Assembly (NCBI GenBank): GCA_034431815.1
Contig: DAOUCS010000007.1
Span: forward strand, 1-32,355
Origin: HRBIN29 sp034431815
GTDB lineage: Bacteria > Chloroflexota > Dehalococcoidia > Tepidiformales > Tepidiformaceae
Reading direction: 5' to 3'
DNA length: 32,355 nucleotides
Positions 22,117-29,560 of the stretch are shown here, piece after piece. The stretch's first letter is position 1, and the number at the start of each line of letters is the position of its first letter. The position numbers and the translations under genes were made by a program. The notes under the pieces were generated by a model. That model was not told the origin of the DNA and searched no databases. It was given only the letters and a program-made list of their open reading frames with translations.

Positions 22117-24395
22117 ACCTCCACGCGCAGCGGTCGCTGGGACGCCGCGTCGGGGCTGCGGCGGTAGGCGCTCCGCGGATCCTCCTGAGCTGGGAGGACT
22201 GGTTCACCCTCGCAGCGCTCGCCGTCTGCGCCCTTTCGGTCGCCGCTTCCGTGCAACAGGGACAGTGGGTCGACGGCATGCCAGCCTTGGTGCCGACTGC
22301 GGCGGCAGGCCTTGTTGCCGGACTGCTGGCAGCGCGGATTCGGCTCCATTGGACCCTGCTCCACCTCGCCGGGCTGCTGGCCGGGGGACTCGTGGTGCTG
22401 CTGGCGGCGCAGAGCTTCGCCGACGGCGCCACGTTGGCCGACCGTATTGCTGATGTCCGATTCCGGATGGTCGAGTGGTACCGGGTCGTCGTGGCGGGCG
22501 ACATCAGCACCGACAACCTGCCCTTCGTCATCTTCGTGCATGCGGCCACGTACGCCGGGCTGTACGTGGGTACGTGGGTGACCTTCCGCTGGCATAACCC
22601 CTGGTTCGCACTCATCCCCGGGGGCGTCGTGCTCCTTCTCAACATCAGCCTCATCAAGGGGCAGCCAAGCGCGCCGTTCTTCTTCTACCTCCTGGGGGGG
22701 CTGCTCCTGCTGTCGCGTGTCTACCTCCAGCGGCTGCAGGGGCAGTGGCGGCGGGCGGGCGTTCCCTACCCGGACTTCGTGAGCCTGAACGCCGCCCAGG
22801 TCGCCGTCACGCTGACGCTGCTGTTCGTGGCACTGGCCTGGAGCGTGCCGCTGGGCAAGCAGGCGAACGCCGTGAAGAGCGTGGCGCTGTTCTTCGTGCA
22901 GCCCTTCGAGGGGCTCACGGACGATGTGGTGCGGCTGTTCAGCAACGTGAACCTCCAGTTCGGTGCGGGCGGCAACTTCCACAGGTTCCAGGGGGTGCTG
23001 CCAATCCGCGGCGACGTGGAGCTCGGCCAGCGGGTGCTCTTCGAGGTGACAGGCATCCAAGGAGGCTTCCTCTACGGCACCAGCTACGACACCTACACCG
23101 GCAGCGGCTGGCGGGCGACGGGCCGCGACCAGCAGCGGCTCGAGGCGGGGACGCTCCCTCAGCTCAGCACCGAGGACATCTCGGAGAGCCGGGTCGCCAC
23201 GACGATTTCCGTCACCATGCGGAGCGACGAAAGCACGCTCTTCTTCCCCGGGGTGCCTTTGGCTTCGAACCGGAACACGGTGATGGAGTTCTCCGAGGCG
23301 CACGCGGGGGACATCGTCCAGATTCGCAGCCGGCGGGTGCTGCGGGATGGGGACACCTACAACGCCGTCGGCTCGGTCTCCATCGCGACGCCCGACCAGC
23401 TCCGCGGCGCCGGCGCCGACTATCCCGACTGGGTGACGCAGCGCTACCTGCAGCTGCCAGCCGACGTGCCGGAGTCGGTGCGGCGCGAGGCCGAGCGGGT
23501 GACCGCCGGGGCGACGAACCCGTACGACGCCGCCGCCGCCATCGAGGCGTACCTCCGCCAGTTCCCCTTCGACCCGACGGTTCCAGCCCCGCCTCCTGGG
23601 CGCGACGCGGTCGAGTTTTTCCTCTTCGAACTGAAGCGCGGCTACTTCGATTACCAGGCAACAGCCATGGCCGTGATGCTGCGCTCCCTCGGCATCCCAG
23701 CGCGCGTCGCAGCCGGCTACGCGCTCGACCCGAAGGACCAGAACGGCGCGACCTTCATCGTCCGGAAGGACGATGCCTACACGTGGGTCGAGGTGTATTT
23801 CCCTGGCTACGGCTGGGTGCCCTTCAACCCCACCGCCGACCGCCCGGCGGGAAGCGAGATCGCCATCGACCCGAGCCAGGTGCCGAACTTGGAGGACTTC
23901 CTACCCCTCGACCAGCTCTTCCCAGAGGACCCGCTGTTCAGCGACATCCCGGGCGGGGTCGGGACATCGCTGGCACAGCCGCCGACGAACGCCCCGGCAG
24001 GCCCACCGTGGGCGCTGATTTGGGCGCTTGTAGCAGCGGTCGCGACCCTCGCTGCCGCCGCGGGGGGCGCGCGGCTGGCGTGGGGATGGGGGCTCGGCGG
24101 GCTCCCAGCGACGGCGGCGCTCTGGGCGAAGGTGCAGCGTATGGGGAGCTGGGCAGGCATCCGCCCGACCCACTACGAGACGCCCCAGGAATACGCCGCA
24201 AAACTCGGCGCGGCGGTGCGACGGCCCGACGCGGCGAAGACGCTCGCCGCCGCCTATGAGGAGACCCGGTACGGGCGCCCTGACCTCGTGCGCGCCGACG
24301 CGGGCGAAACCCAGCGCGCCTACGTGCGGCTGCGGAACGCCCTGGCCAAGAAGCTGTTGCGCCTGCGCGACAAGCCCGAAGGAGGCCCCGAATGA
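22104..24395 (+). CDS. TgpA-like transglutaminase-fold membrane protein, catalytic triad lost
   Basis: 763-aa protein with about seven N-terminal transmembrane helices (TgpA/DUF3488-like, residues 33-250), an extracytoplasmic transglutaminase-core domain (about 500-590), one more helix (about 632-655) and a C-terminal DUF4129-like tail (EETRYGRPDLVRADAGETQR). The core scaffold is intact (LKRGYFDYQATAMAVMLRSL, GIPARVAAGYA, WVEVYFPGYGWVPFNPT). However, the three catalytic positions are Phe515 (usual Cys in GYC), Tyr559 (usual His in HAW) and Asn575 (usual Asp in FDPT), at normal spacings. The protein is therefore probably not an active transglutaminase or protease, but a structural or binding module. 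It overlaps DUF58 by 13 nt and ogt by ATGA. Confidence 0.9.
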   Translation: MAELNLHAQRSLGRRVGAAAVGAPRILLSWEDWFTLAALAVCALSVAASVQQGQWVDGMPALVPTAAAGLVAGLLAARIRLHWTLLHLAGLLAGGLVVLLAAQSFADGATLADRIADVRFRMVEWYRVVVAGDISTDNLPFVIFVHAATYAGLYVGTWVTFRWHNPWFALIPGGVVLLLNISLIKGQPSAPFFFYLLGGLLLLSRVYLQRLQGQWRRAGVPYPDFVSLNAAQVAVTLTLLFVALAWSVPLGKQANAVKSVALFFVQPFEGLTDDVVRLFSNVNLQFGAGGNFHRFQGVLPIRGDVELGQRVLFEVTGIQGGFLYGTSYDTYTGSGWRATGRDQQRLEAGTLPQLSTEDISESRVATTISVTMRSDESTLFFPGVPLASNRNTVMEFSEAHAGDIVQIRSRRVLRDGDTYNAVGSVSIATPDQLRGAGADYPDWVTQRYLQLPADVPESVRREAERVTAGATNPYDAAAAIEAYLRQFPFDPTVPAPPPGRDAVEFFLFELKRGYFDYQATAMAVMLRSLGIPARVAAGYALDPKDQNGATFIVRKDDAYTWVEVYFPGYGWVPFNPTADRPAGSEIAIDPSQVPNLEDFLPLDQLFPEDPLFSDIPGGVGTSLAQPPTNAPAGPPWALIWALVAAVATLAAAAGGARLAWGWGLGGLPATAALWAKVQRMGSWAGIRPTHYETPQEYAAKLGAAVRRPDAAKTLAAAYEETRYGRPDLVRADAGETQRAYVRLRNALAKKLLRLRDKPEGGPE

Positions 24396-24943
24396 AGCCG
24401 GCTCTTCAAAGCAGCGGCGCACTGCCCGCACGAGTGACGGAGACAGCCTTGGGCTGGGTGGGGCTCGTGCTGGGGCCGCGGGGCCTGCGGTACGCCACGC
24501 TCCCTCGGCCCTCGCGCGCCGAAGCAGAGGCCGAGGCGATCGCGGCCGGCGGGAGCTTCGAAGCTGCCGACGAACGGTTGAGCGAGGCCGTCCGGCTCAT
24601 CCGCGCCTACGCTGACGGCGCGCCGGCGCCGATCGAGAGGTTCCCCGTGGACCTGCCGCCCTGCACGCCGCTTCAGGAAGCCGTCTGGCTGGCGCTGCGC
24701 GAGATTCCCCGCGGCGAAGTGCGGAGCTACGGCTGGCTGGCAGCGCATGTCGGGCGCCCGGGGGCGGCGCGGGCCATCGGCCGCATCGTCGGGGCGAATC
24801 CGCTCCCGATTTGGCTCCCCTGCCACCGCGTCGTCGCATCGGATGGCTCGCTCCACGGATACGGAGGCGGTCTGGCGCTGAAGGAGCGGCTGCTCCGGCT
24901 CGAAGGAGCTCCCGTGCGGGTGCCCGCCGCGGCGCGAATGTAG
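24392..24943 (+). CDS. ogt: Methylated-DNA--[protein]-cysteine S-methyltransferase
   Basis: 183-aa O6-alkylguanine-DNA alkyltransferase that removes alkyl groups from DNA by irreversible self-alkylation. The active site is in GANPLPIWLPCHRVV with acceptor Cys144; the helix-turn-helix region is IPRGEVRSYGWLAAHVGRPG with the following RAIG, and the end reads HGYGGGLALKERLLRLEGA. The N-terminal half (residues 1-85) is a reduced, divergent ribonuclease-H-like domain. ATG 24392 overlaps the stop of the TgpA-like gene (ATGA), so it is translated with an unrelated membrane operon, an unusual context. It converges with the YchF-like gene with a 7-nt gap. Confidence 0.92.
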   Translation: MKPALQSSGALPARVTETALGWVGLVLGPRGLRYATLPRPSRAEAEAEAIAAGGSFEAADERLSEAVRLIRAYADGAPAPIERFPVDLPPCTPLQEAVWLALREIPRGEVRSYGWLAAHVGRPGAARAIGRIVGANPLPIWLPCHRVVASDGSLHGYGGGLALKERLLRLEGAPVRVPAAARM

Positions 24944-24950
24944 CGGCGGC

Positions 24951-26048
24951 CTACACGCTGAAGAGGATGTGGAGCACGTCGCCGTCTTGCACGACGTAGT
25001 TCTTCCCTTCCGTGCGAAGCAGCCCCCGCTTGCGCGCCTCGGCCTCGCTGCCGGCGGCGACGAGGTCTTCGAAGCGGATGACTTCCGCCCGAATGAACCC
25101 CCGCTGAAGGTCAGAGTGGATCTTCCCGGCCGCTTCGGGTGCCGTGGCTCCGGCGCGGATCGTCCAGGCGCGGCACTCATCGGGCCCCGCGGTGAGGAAG
25201 CTGATGAGGCCGAGAAGGGCGTAGCTGGCCCGGATGGCCTGGGCGGCACCGCTTTCAGCGACTCCCGCTTCGGCGCGGAATGCGGCTGCGTCCTCCTCCG
25301 AGAGTTCGTTGAGCTCGGCCTCGAACTTCGCACACATCGCGGCCGCGTCGCGGCCGGGCGCATGGTAGCGCTGTCGGTAGGCGGCTTCGATCTCCGCTCG
25401 GCGGGGCAGGTCTTCCTCGCCGATGTTGATCACGAGCAGCAGCGGCTTGGCGGACAGGAATTGGGTGCCCTCCAGCAGCTCCCAGTCGTCGGCCGAGAGC
25501 GGCTGGGCGCGGATCGGCGTCTCGGCCTCGAGCCCTTTCCGCATGCGGCGGAGGAGGTCGGCGATGCGCTGGGGACGGTCCCGCTCGCCGGCACGGAGCG
25601 AGCGGATCTCGGTCTCCAGCCGCTGGAGGCGGCGCTCGATGATGCCCAAGTCGGCGAAGGCCAGCTCCATCTCGAGGGTCGCGATGTCGCGCGCCGGATC
25701 GACGGACCCCTCCGGGTGGGGCACCGTGTCGTTCCGGAAGGCGCGGATGACGCCGATAAGGGCGTCCATGCGAGCGAGCTCGTTGAAGAAGCGGCCGCCG
25801 ATGCCCTGCCCCTTACCGAACGCCTCCGAGCCCGCGGGGAAGTCGACGTACTCGATGGTGGCGTAGGTCTTCTTCTTCGGGCGGTAGAGCTCGGCAAGGC
25901 GGTCGACGCGCTCGTCGGGCACCTGCACGACGCCGACGTTCGGCTGCGATTGCGAGCTGTAGGCGCCGGTGTGCGCGCGGCTCCGGGTGACGGCATTGAA
26001 GAACGTGGTCTTCCCGCTCAGCGGCAGGCCGATGATGCCGAGACGCAT
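24951..26048 (-). CDS. YchF-like P-loop ATPase/GTPase (DUF933/TGS type), divergent
   Basis: 365-aa protein of the Obg-related YchF group. The P-loop reads GLPLSGKTTFFNAV (canonical YchF: GLPNVGKST). The switch-II/G3 block that is DIAGLV in YchF is DFPAGSEAFGKGQGIGGRFF here, and the G4 element is VINIGEED (the YchF-type NxxE). A helical middle domain and the TGS-like C-terminus (EGKNYVVQDGDVLHILF) follow. Housekeeping YchF binds ATP and contacts ribosomes; this variant has relaxed motifs and may be a paralogue. ATG 26048 lies 4 nt after the glycosylase stop, with TACCCT 6 nt upstream. Confidence 0.85.
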   Translation of the reverse strand: MRLGIIGLPLSGKTTFFNAVTRSRAHTGAYSSQSQPNVGVVQVPDERVDRLAELYRPKKKTYATIEYVDFPAGSEAFGKGQGIGGRFFNELARMDALIGVIRAFRNDTVPHPEGSVDPARDIATLEMELAFADLGIIERRLQRLETEIRSLRAGERDRPQRIADLLRRMRKGLEAETPIRAQPLSADDWELLEGTQFLSAKPLLLVINIGEEDLPRRAEIEAAYRQRYHAPGRDAAAMCAKFEAELNELSEEDAAAFRAEAGVAESGAAQAIRASYALLGLISFLTAGPDECRAWTIRAGATAPEAAGKIHSDLQRGFIRAEVIRFEDLVAAGSEAEARKRGLLRTEGKNYVVQDGDVLHILFSV

Positions 26049-26052
26049 ACGC

Positions 26053-26760
26053 TCAGGGTAGCCCGCCCTCGCCCGCCGAGATAGCTGCGGCACACTGCCC
26101 GCGGAGGAGACAGCCTGCGCAGCGGGGCCGCAGCTTGCGGCAGCGCCGTTTGGCGTGAAGCACGATGAGGGCGTGGAGCCGAGCCCACAAGGGCACGTCG
26201 GCAGGGAGCTGCCGCACGAACCACTCCTGCCACGCGTCGTAGGTGTCCCGCTTCGGGCCAAGGCCGAGCCGTCGGAAGACGCGCGCCGCGTAGGCATCGA
26301 CGACGAAGGCGGGCCGCTTCGCGGCGTAGAGCAGGATCGCGTCGGCCGTCTCCGGTCCGATGCCCCAGACGCCCAGCAGTCGTGCCCTCAGCTCCGGGGA
26401 CGACATTCCGAGGAACGCATCGAGTCCGCCGCACTCCTGGACGGCCGAGGCCAGCGCCCGGAGCTTCCGGGCCTTCGTGCGGAAGAAGCCGGCCGGACGG
26501 ACGAGCTCTTCGAGAGCGGAAAGGGGAAGGCCCAGGATTCCCTCGGGAGAGAGCACTCCCGCGGCGCGCAGCCGGTCGAGAGCGCGCTCGGCATTTGTCC
26601 AGGCAGCGCGCTGGACGAGGACGGCGCCGGCCATGATCTCGAACGGCGGGGTTTCGGGCGTCCAATGCCAGTGTTCGCCGCCGTGCATCGCCTCCAGCGC
26701 GGCGAAGACTTCAGCCACGGCAAGGTGCCCGCGGCGCGCAGCAGGAAGTGCGGAGGCCAT
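26053..26760 (-). CDS. Endonuclease III-like DNA glycosylase (HhH-GPD, MagIII-like)
   Basis: 235-aa base-excision-repair protein. The helix-hairpin-helix is LLGVWGIGPETADAILLYA; Asp155 in FVVDAYAARVFRRLG is the conserved catalytic aspartate, but the Lys of bifunctional Nth (GVGRKTA) is Glu137, so it is predicted to be a monofunctional glycosylase, as in MagIII-type 3-methyladenine glycosylases. A [4Fe-4S] loop is present at Cys207, Cys214, Cys217 and Cys223 (C-x6-C-x2-C-x5-C). ATG 26760 lies 8 nt after TACGAT (minus) without a Shine-Dalgarno. The YchF-like gene follows 4 nt downstream. A second alkylation-repair gene, ogt, is 1.1 kb away on the other strand. Confidence 0.9.
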   Translation of the reverse strand: MASALPAARRGHLAVAEVFAALEAMHGGEHWHWTPETPPFEIMAGAVLVQRAAWTNAERALDRLRAAGVLSPEGILGLPLSALEELVRPAGFFRTKARKLRALASAVQECGGLDAFLGMSSPELRARLLGVWGIGPETADAILLYAAKRPAFVVDAYAARVFRRLGLGPKRDTYDAWQEWFVRQLPADVPLWARLHALIVLHAKRRCRKLRPRCAGCLLRGQCAAAISAGEGGLP

Positions 26761-26768
26761 CGGAGACG

Positions 26769-26774
26769 ATCGTA
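26769..26774 (-). promoter_or_regulatory. -10 box TACGAT for the glycosylase gene
   Basis: TACGAT on the minus strand ends 8 nt before ATG 26760, with no ribosome-binding site between them. Confidence 0.5.
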
Positions 26775-26786
26775 CGGCCTTCGGGG

Positions 26787-26990
26787 TCAGCCCGTCGGAG
26801 GCTTGCGCTCTTCGGGGAACTGGCGTTCGAGCAGGAAGATGATCACCGCGAGCGCGAGGCCCGCCCCAGCGCCGATCGCCATGCCGAGGAGGATGTCGTC
26901 GGCGTTGAAGCGGACAAAAAGATAGACGAGGAAGGTGACGGCAAAGCCGGCGAGGATGATGAGCGCCTGACGGCGGAGGAAGCTCCACAT
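26787..26990 (-). CDS. Small two-helix membrane protein (67 aa)
   Basis: The product begins MWSFLRRQALIILAGFAVTF and has two hydrophobic helices (about residues 9-27 and 34-53) joined by a short polar loop (RFNADD), with a charged tail (ERQFPEERKPPTG). No family is recognised. The helix pattern and positive N-terminus predict an inner-membrane hairpin with both ends in the cytosol. TACTCT on the minus strand (26998-27003) ends 7 nt before the ATG, a leaderless-type arrangement. It sits between the DUF402 gene (30 nt upstream) and the glycosylase gene. Confidence 0.75.
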   Translation of the reverse strand: MWSFLRRQALIILAGFAVTFLVYLFVRFNADDILLGMAIGAGAGLALAVIIFLLERQFPEERKPPTG

Positions 26991-27020
26991 GTGGCCGAGA
27001 GTATGCGCGCGCGGGAACCC

Positions 27021-27566
27021 TCAGGGCAAGGCCCCGAACTCGCGCTCGATGCGGCCCAATTCGGCGAGCAGCCGCCGCGGCGCCAGGGCCACCCGCTCCG
27101 CCCGAAGAGCAGCCGCGACGGCTCGAGGGGGAAGCCGGCCGGCCGCCACGGCCTCCTCGAAGGCGTCGCGGTCTTCGGCCCGCAGGAGCGAGCCGTCGGC
27201 GTCGAGCCACCAATCGAGGATGAGGTCGCGGAACTCGACCGCGTCCGCAACAAAACGCACTTCGAACACGGCGTCGAGCCGGTGACCGAGCAGCGCTCCT
27301 TCCGGCGAACGGAACCGGTAGACAGCGTACGGTCGGCGCCGCCAGAAGACCCCGACGGAAACCGAGCCCGGCGGGATGGCGATGGGCGTCAGGAAGGGGC
27401 GTCCCCCTTCGGGAAGGGGATAGAGCACCACCGCGACGTGCCGCGTGAGGCCGAGCAGACGGCAAACGTACTCCTCGGTGCTCCTGTCGGCTTTCACTTT
27501 CCTTTCGATGACCGGTGGGAGATCACCTCGCGGCCAGAGCGGGCGCGTATGCTGAGTGCCGTCCAT
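27021..27566 (-). CDS. DUF402 domain protein
   Basis: 181-aa protein of the DUF402/FomD-like family, some members of which are nucleotide or nucleotidyl-ester hydrolases. Blocks are VIERKVKADRSTEEYVCRLL, YAVYRFRSPEGALLGHRLD, VEFRDLILDWWLDADGSLLR and the Glu-rich DRDAFEEAVAAGRLPP. The paired acidic residues in the DLxLDxW and DxDxFEEA motifs are the metal-binding positions in characterised relatives. ATG 27566 is used; it overlaps head-to-head with the ATG of the divergent lipoprotein gene (shared CATG). GTG at codon 24 is an alternative, so the exact start is uncertain. No strong promoter box is seen. Confidence 0.82.
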   Translation of the reverse strand: MDGTQHTRPLWPRGDLPPVIERKVKADRSTEEYVCRLLGLTRHVAVVLYPLPEGGRPFLTPIAIPPGSVSVGVFWRRRPYAVYRFRSPEGALLGHRLDAVFEVRFVADAVEFRDLILDWWLDADGSLLRAEDRDAFEEAVAAGRLPPRAVAAALRAERVALAPRRLLAELGRIEREFGALP

Positions 27567-28935
27567 GGCGCTACTGCCTCACGTGTGGCGTGCGGGGGCG
27601 GCCAGCTGGCTGGCGGCGGCGGTGCTCGCCGTCGCGGGTGCCTGTGGGCGCGAGACGGCGGTCGAGACGCCGCGCATCCTTTCCGCGTCGGCCGAGCGCT
27701 CCGTCAGCGAGGCGGGCGTGGCCGAAGTACGCACGCGCATCCGCGTCCAATTCGACCGCGAGTTCCGAACCATCCGCCGGGACATCCCGCTGGCATCGTA
27801 CTTCAAGGTGGTGCTTGTGCTACCAGGCGGAGAGCGCGAGCTTTTCGTGCAGAGCGCCGAACGGCCCGCAGGTCGGGACGACGTGGTCGACCTTGTGGTC
27901 GACGCGGTGGTATCGGAAGGCTCGCGCGTCGCGGTGGAGCGGCGCGCGTTCGTCCCCGGGGCCACCGACCAGATCGAGGCGCGCATCGAAGGCGCCTTCC
28001 CACCGGTGCAGGCGGCCCTTGCCAACGCCCCGTGGCAGTTCACAGACCCAGCGGTCATCGAAGTGCGCAGAACACCGGATGTTACCGACGCCGACCGCGA
28101 CCCGGCGGTGATGCGCGTGGTGCTGCGCGCTCACCTCCGGGCGCGGGGCGCCTCCGCCCCCGTGGAAGCAGCGGCGCTGTCGCTGTACGACGCCATCCCA
28201 TCCGAGCTCGTGCCGTCGCCGAAGGCACGAGCTGCGCTCGCGGCGCTCACCGGCACGTTCGCCCAGCCGGCGATTGCCTGGCTCCTCACCGGCGAGAACT
28301 GCACCGGACAACCCGCCTCCATCGTCTTCGCGCCGCCACCTGAGTACCCCGACATGCTTGCCCGGGTGACCCACGACACGGCCGGGCGGCGGACCGTATG
28401 GCTAAATCCGCGGCTGGAAGGTGAACGGCTCGAATTCCTCATGCCGCTCCTGGCGCACGAGGCCATCCACTGCGACAACTTCGACGGCCGCTGGGAGGAG
28501 GTCGCTGCCACAGCGTTCGATGCGCTCCTCTACCTGCACCTCGTGGCCGCCATTCCTGGGCTGGCGATGGACGGCACACCCATGGCCCGTTCCCTCAACA
28601 TCGACCTGCTCGCGTTCCTGAACAGCGGCCGGTGGGTACCCGAGTCGGTGGGTGTCCTCCCCAGTCCGAAGGTGGAGAACGCGCTGCCGGGGAGTACGTC
28701 GGAGGCCCGCTCCTTCGCCGATTACGTCATCCAGGCCTACGACATGATCCGCTTCAACGAATCGCCGACGGAGGAGCTGGCTCGCCAGTACGCGCGGATC
28801 CTCGCGGGGATGGCCGGAATTCCCGAGGGCGACCCCTTCCAGCTGGGGTACCTCGACCGCATTGCGGGCCTGGCAGCGCACCCTGCGGTCGTGGCAGCAG
28901 CGCTCGATGCCCTTCGCCTGGCGCCGGCCCAGTAG
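27565..28935 (+). CDS. Lipoprotein with HEXXH motif, putative metallopeptidase
   Basis: 456-aa secreted protein. From ATG 27565 it has a signal peptide (hydrophobic residues 12-26) ending in VAGAC with Cys27 as the probable lipidation site; the lipobox is weak at -3. About 270 residues of unrecognised sequence follow, then LLAHEAIHCDNFDGRWEEVA with HEAIH (His298-Glu299-His302), a zincin-type zinc motif. Glu311/Glu312 or later acids are possible third ligands. The rest is helical, with two long Ala-rich stretches. TATGCT at 27548-27553 lies 11 nt upstream of the ATG; an in-frame GTG at 27556 is an alternative start. I could not assign a peptidase family. Confidence 0.75.
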   Translation: MALLPHVWRAGAASWLAAAVLAVAGACGRETAVETPRILSASAERSVSEAGVAEVRTRIRVQFDREFRTIRRDIPLASYFKVVLVLPGGERELFVQSAERPAGRDDVVDLVVDAVVSEGSRVAVERRAFVPGATDQIEARIEGAFPPVQAALANAPWQFTDPAVIEVRRTPDVTDADRDPAVMRVVLRAHLRARGASAPVEAAALSLYDAIPSELVPSPKARAALAALTGTFAQPAIAWLLTGENCTGQPASIVFAPPPEYPDMLARVTHDTAGRRTVWLNPRLEGERLEFLMPLLAHEAIHCDNFDGRWEEVAATAFDALLYLHLVAAIPGLAMDGTPMARSLNIDLLAFLNSGRWVPESVGVLPSPKVENALPGSTSEARSFADYVIQAYDMIRFNESPTEELARQYARILAGMAGIPEGDPFQLGYLDRIAGLAAHPAVVAAALDALRLAPAQ

Positions 28936-28941
28936 CGAACC

Positions 28942-29337
28942 CTACGACGCCGGCTGGCGCCGAGGGGGAATCTTGTCCTCCGGGAGCATCTCCTCGATGA
29001 GCTCGAGCAGCTCGTCGGCAGCGAAGGGCTTGGGCACGAACACCGTGTGGGGGGAACGGGCGGCGAACTCGGCCGGCTCGTCGGCACTGTAGCCACTGAT
29101 CAGGATCACAGGCAGACGCGGGTACTTCCGCGCGATGTACCTTCGGAGCTCCGTCCCCGAAAGCCCAGGCATCACGATATCGGTGATGACGAGGTCGGGG
29201 CGGTTCGCATCGAGCCAATCCCGGGCGGCGAGGCCGTTCTCGAACTCGATGACCTGGTAGCCCTGGCCAGCGAGCAGTCGCGCGAGCATCACCCGCACGG
29301 GCTCGTCGTCATCGATGACCAGAAGGAGCGCAGCCAC
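28942..29337 (-). CDS. Single-domain response regulator (receiver domain only)
   Basis: 131-aa CheY-like protein consisting of one receiver domain: LLLVIDDDEPVR (acidic pocket), phospho-acceptor Asp53 in VITDIVMPG, Ser81 in VILISGYSA and Lys103 in FVPKPFAADEL. There is no output domain, so it probably signals by protein interaction or in a phosphorelay. The start is GTG 29337, with GGAGA a few bases upstream. No histidine kinase is in the window, so its partner is encoded elsewhere. It converges with the HEXXH lipoprotein gene (6-nt gap) and diverges from the membrane protein at 29561. Confidence 0.93.
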   Translation of the reverse strand: MAALLLVIDDDEPVRVMLARLLAGQGYQVIEFENGLAARDWLDANRPDLVITDIVMPGLSGTELRRYIARKYPRLPVILISGYSADEPAEFAARSPHTVFVPKPFAADELLELIEEMLPEDKIPPRRQPAS

Positions 29338-29434
29338 CTCGTCTCCGCCTCGCCGACTTCCGTCGCACCTCGAGTTCTCCCCGTCGACCCCTGACAGTTC
29401 TGCCCTAGGCTCATTCTTTCCCTGTTCCCTGATG

Positions 29435-29480
29435 GGGGATATTGGGGATATCCCTCAACTTATGGATCGGAAGCGCTTCC
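29435..29480. repeat. Direct repeat and two palindromes in a divergent intergenic region
   Basis: Two copies of GGGGATAT (29435-29442, 29444-29451) lie 1 nt apart; the second is part of the perfect palindrome GGGATATCCC (29445-29454). Another perfect 12-bp palindrome, GGAAGCGCTTCC, lies at 29469-29480. All are in the 223-bp gap between the response regulator and the membrane protein gene, which is locally A+T-richer than its surroundings. They are possible regulator sites; the binding protein is unknown. Confidence 0.45.
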
Positions 29481-29529
29481 CGCAGGCGCAAGGGACGGCC
29501 CCCTTTTGCGCTCGGGACCCGGGTGCGCC

Positions 29530-29535
29530 TATCAT
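29530..29535 (+). promoter_or_regulatory. -10 box TATCAT upstream of the membrane protein gene
   Basis: TATCAT lies 25 nt before ATG 29561, with TTGCGC 18 nt further upstream as a partial -35. This places a start near 29542, downstream of the palindrome cluster at 29435-29480. Confidence 0.55.
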
Positions 29536-29560
29536 CGGCCACGACGTAGGGGAAAGCAGG

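Noticed and set aside
20016..24259. Long alternative frames across the moxR/DUF58/TgpA-like operon (20016-21308 plus, 20458-21906 minus, 21684-23303 minus, 22745-24259 plus)
   Set aside because: All are Arg/Gly/Pro/His-rich shadows of well-supported genes, with no motif or ribosome-binding site.
28923..28954. GCCGGC...GCCGGC hairpin at the convergent ends of the lipoprotein and response regulator genes
   Set aside because: GCCGGC is self-complementary and frequent at this GC content, there is no U-tract, and it overlaps both coding ends. Not enough for a terminator call.
29432..29560. 43-residue N-terminal extension of the membrane protein from ATG 29432
   Set aside because: It would place the TATCAT box and palindromes in coding sequence and a polar segment before the first helix. 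Kept only as an alternative in the findings.
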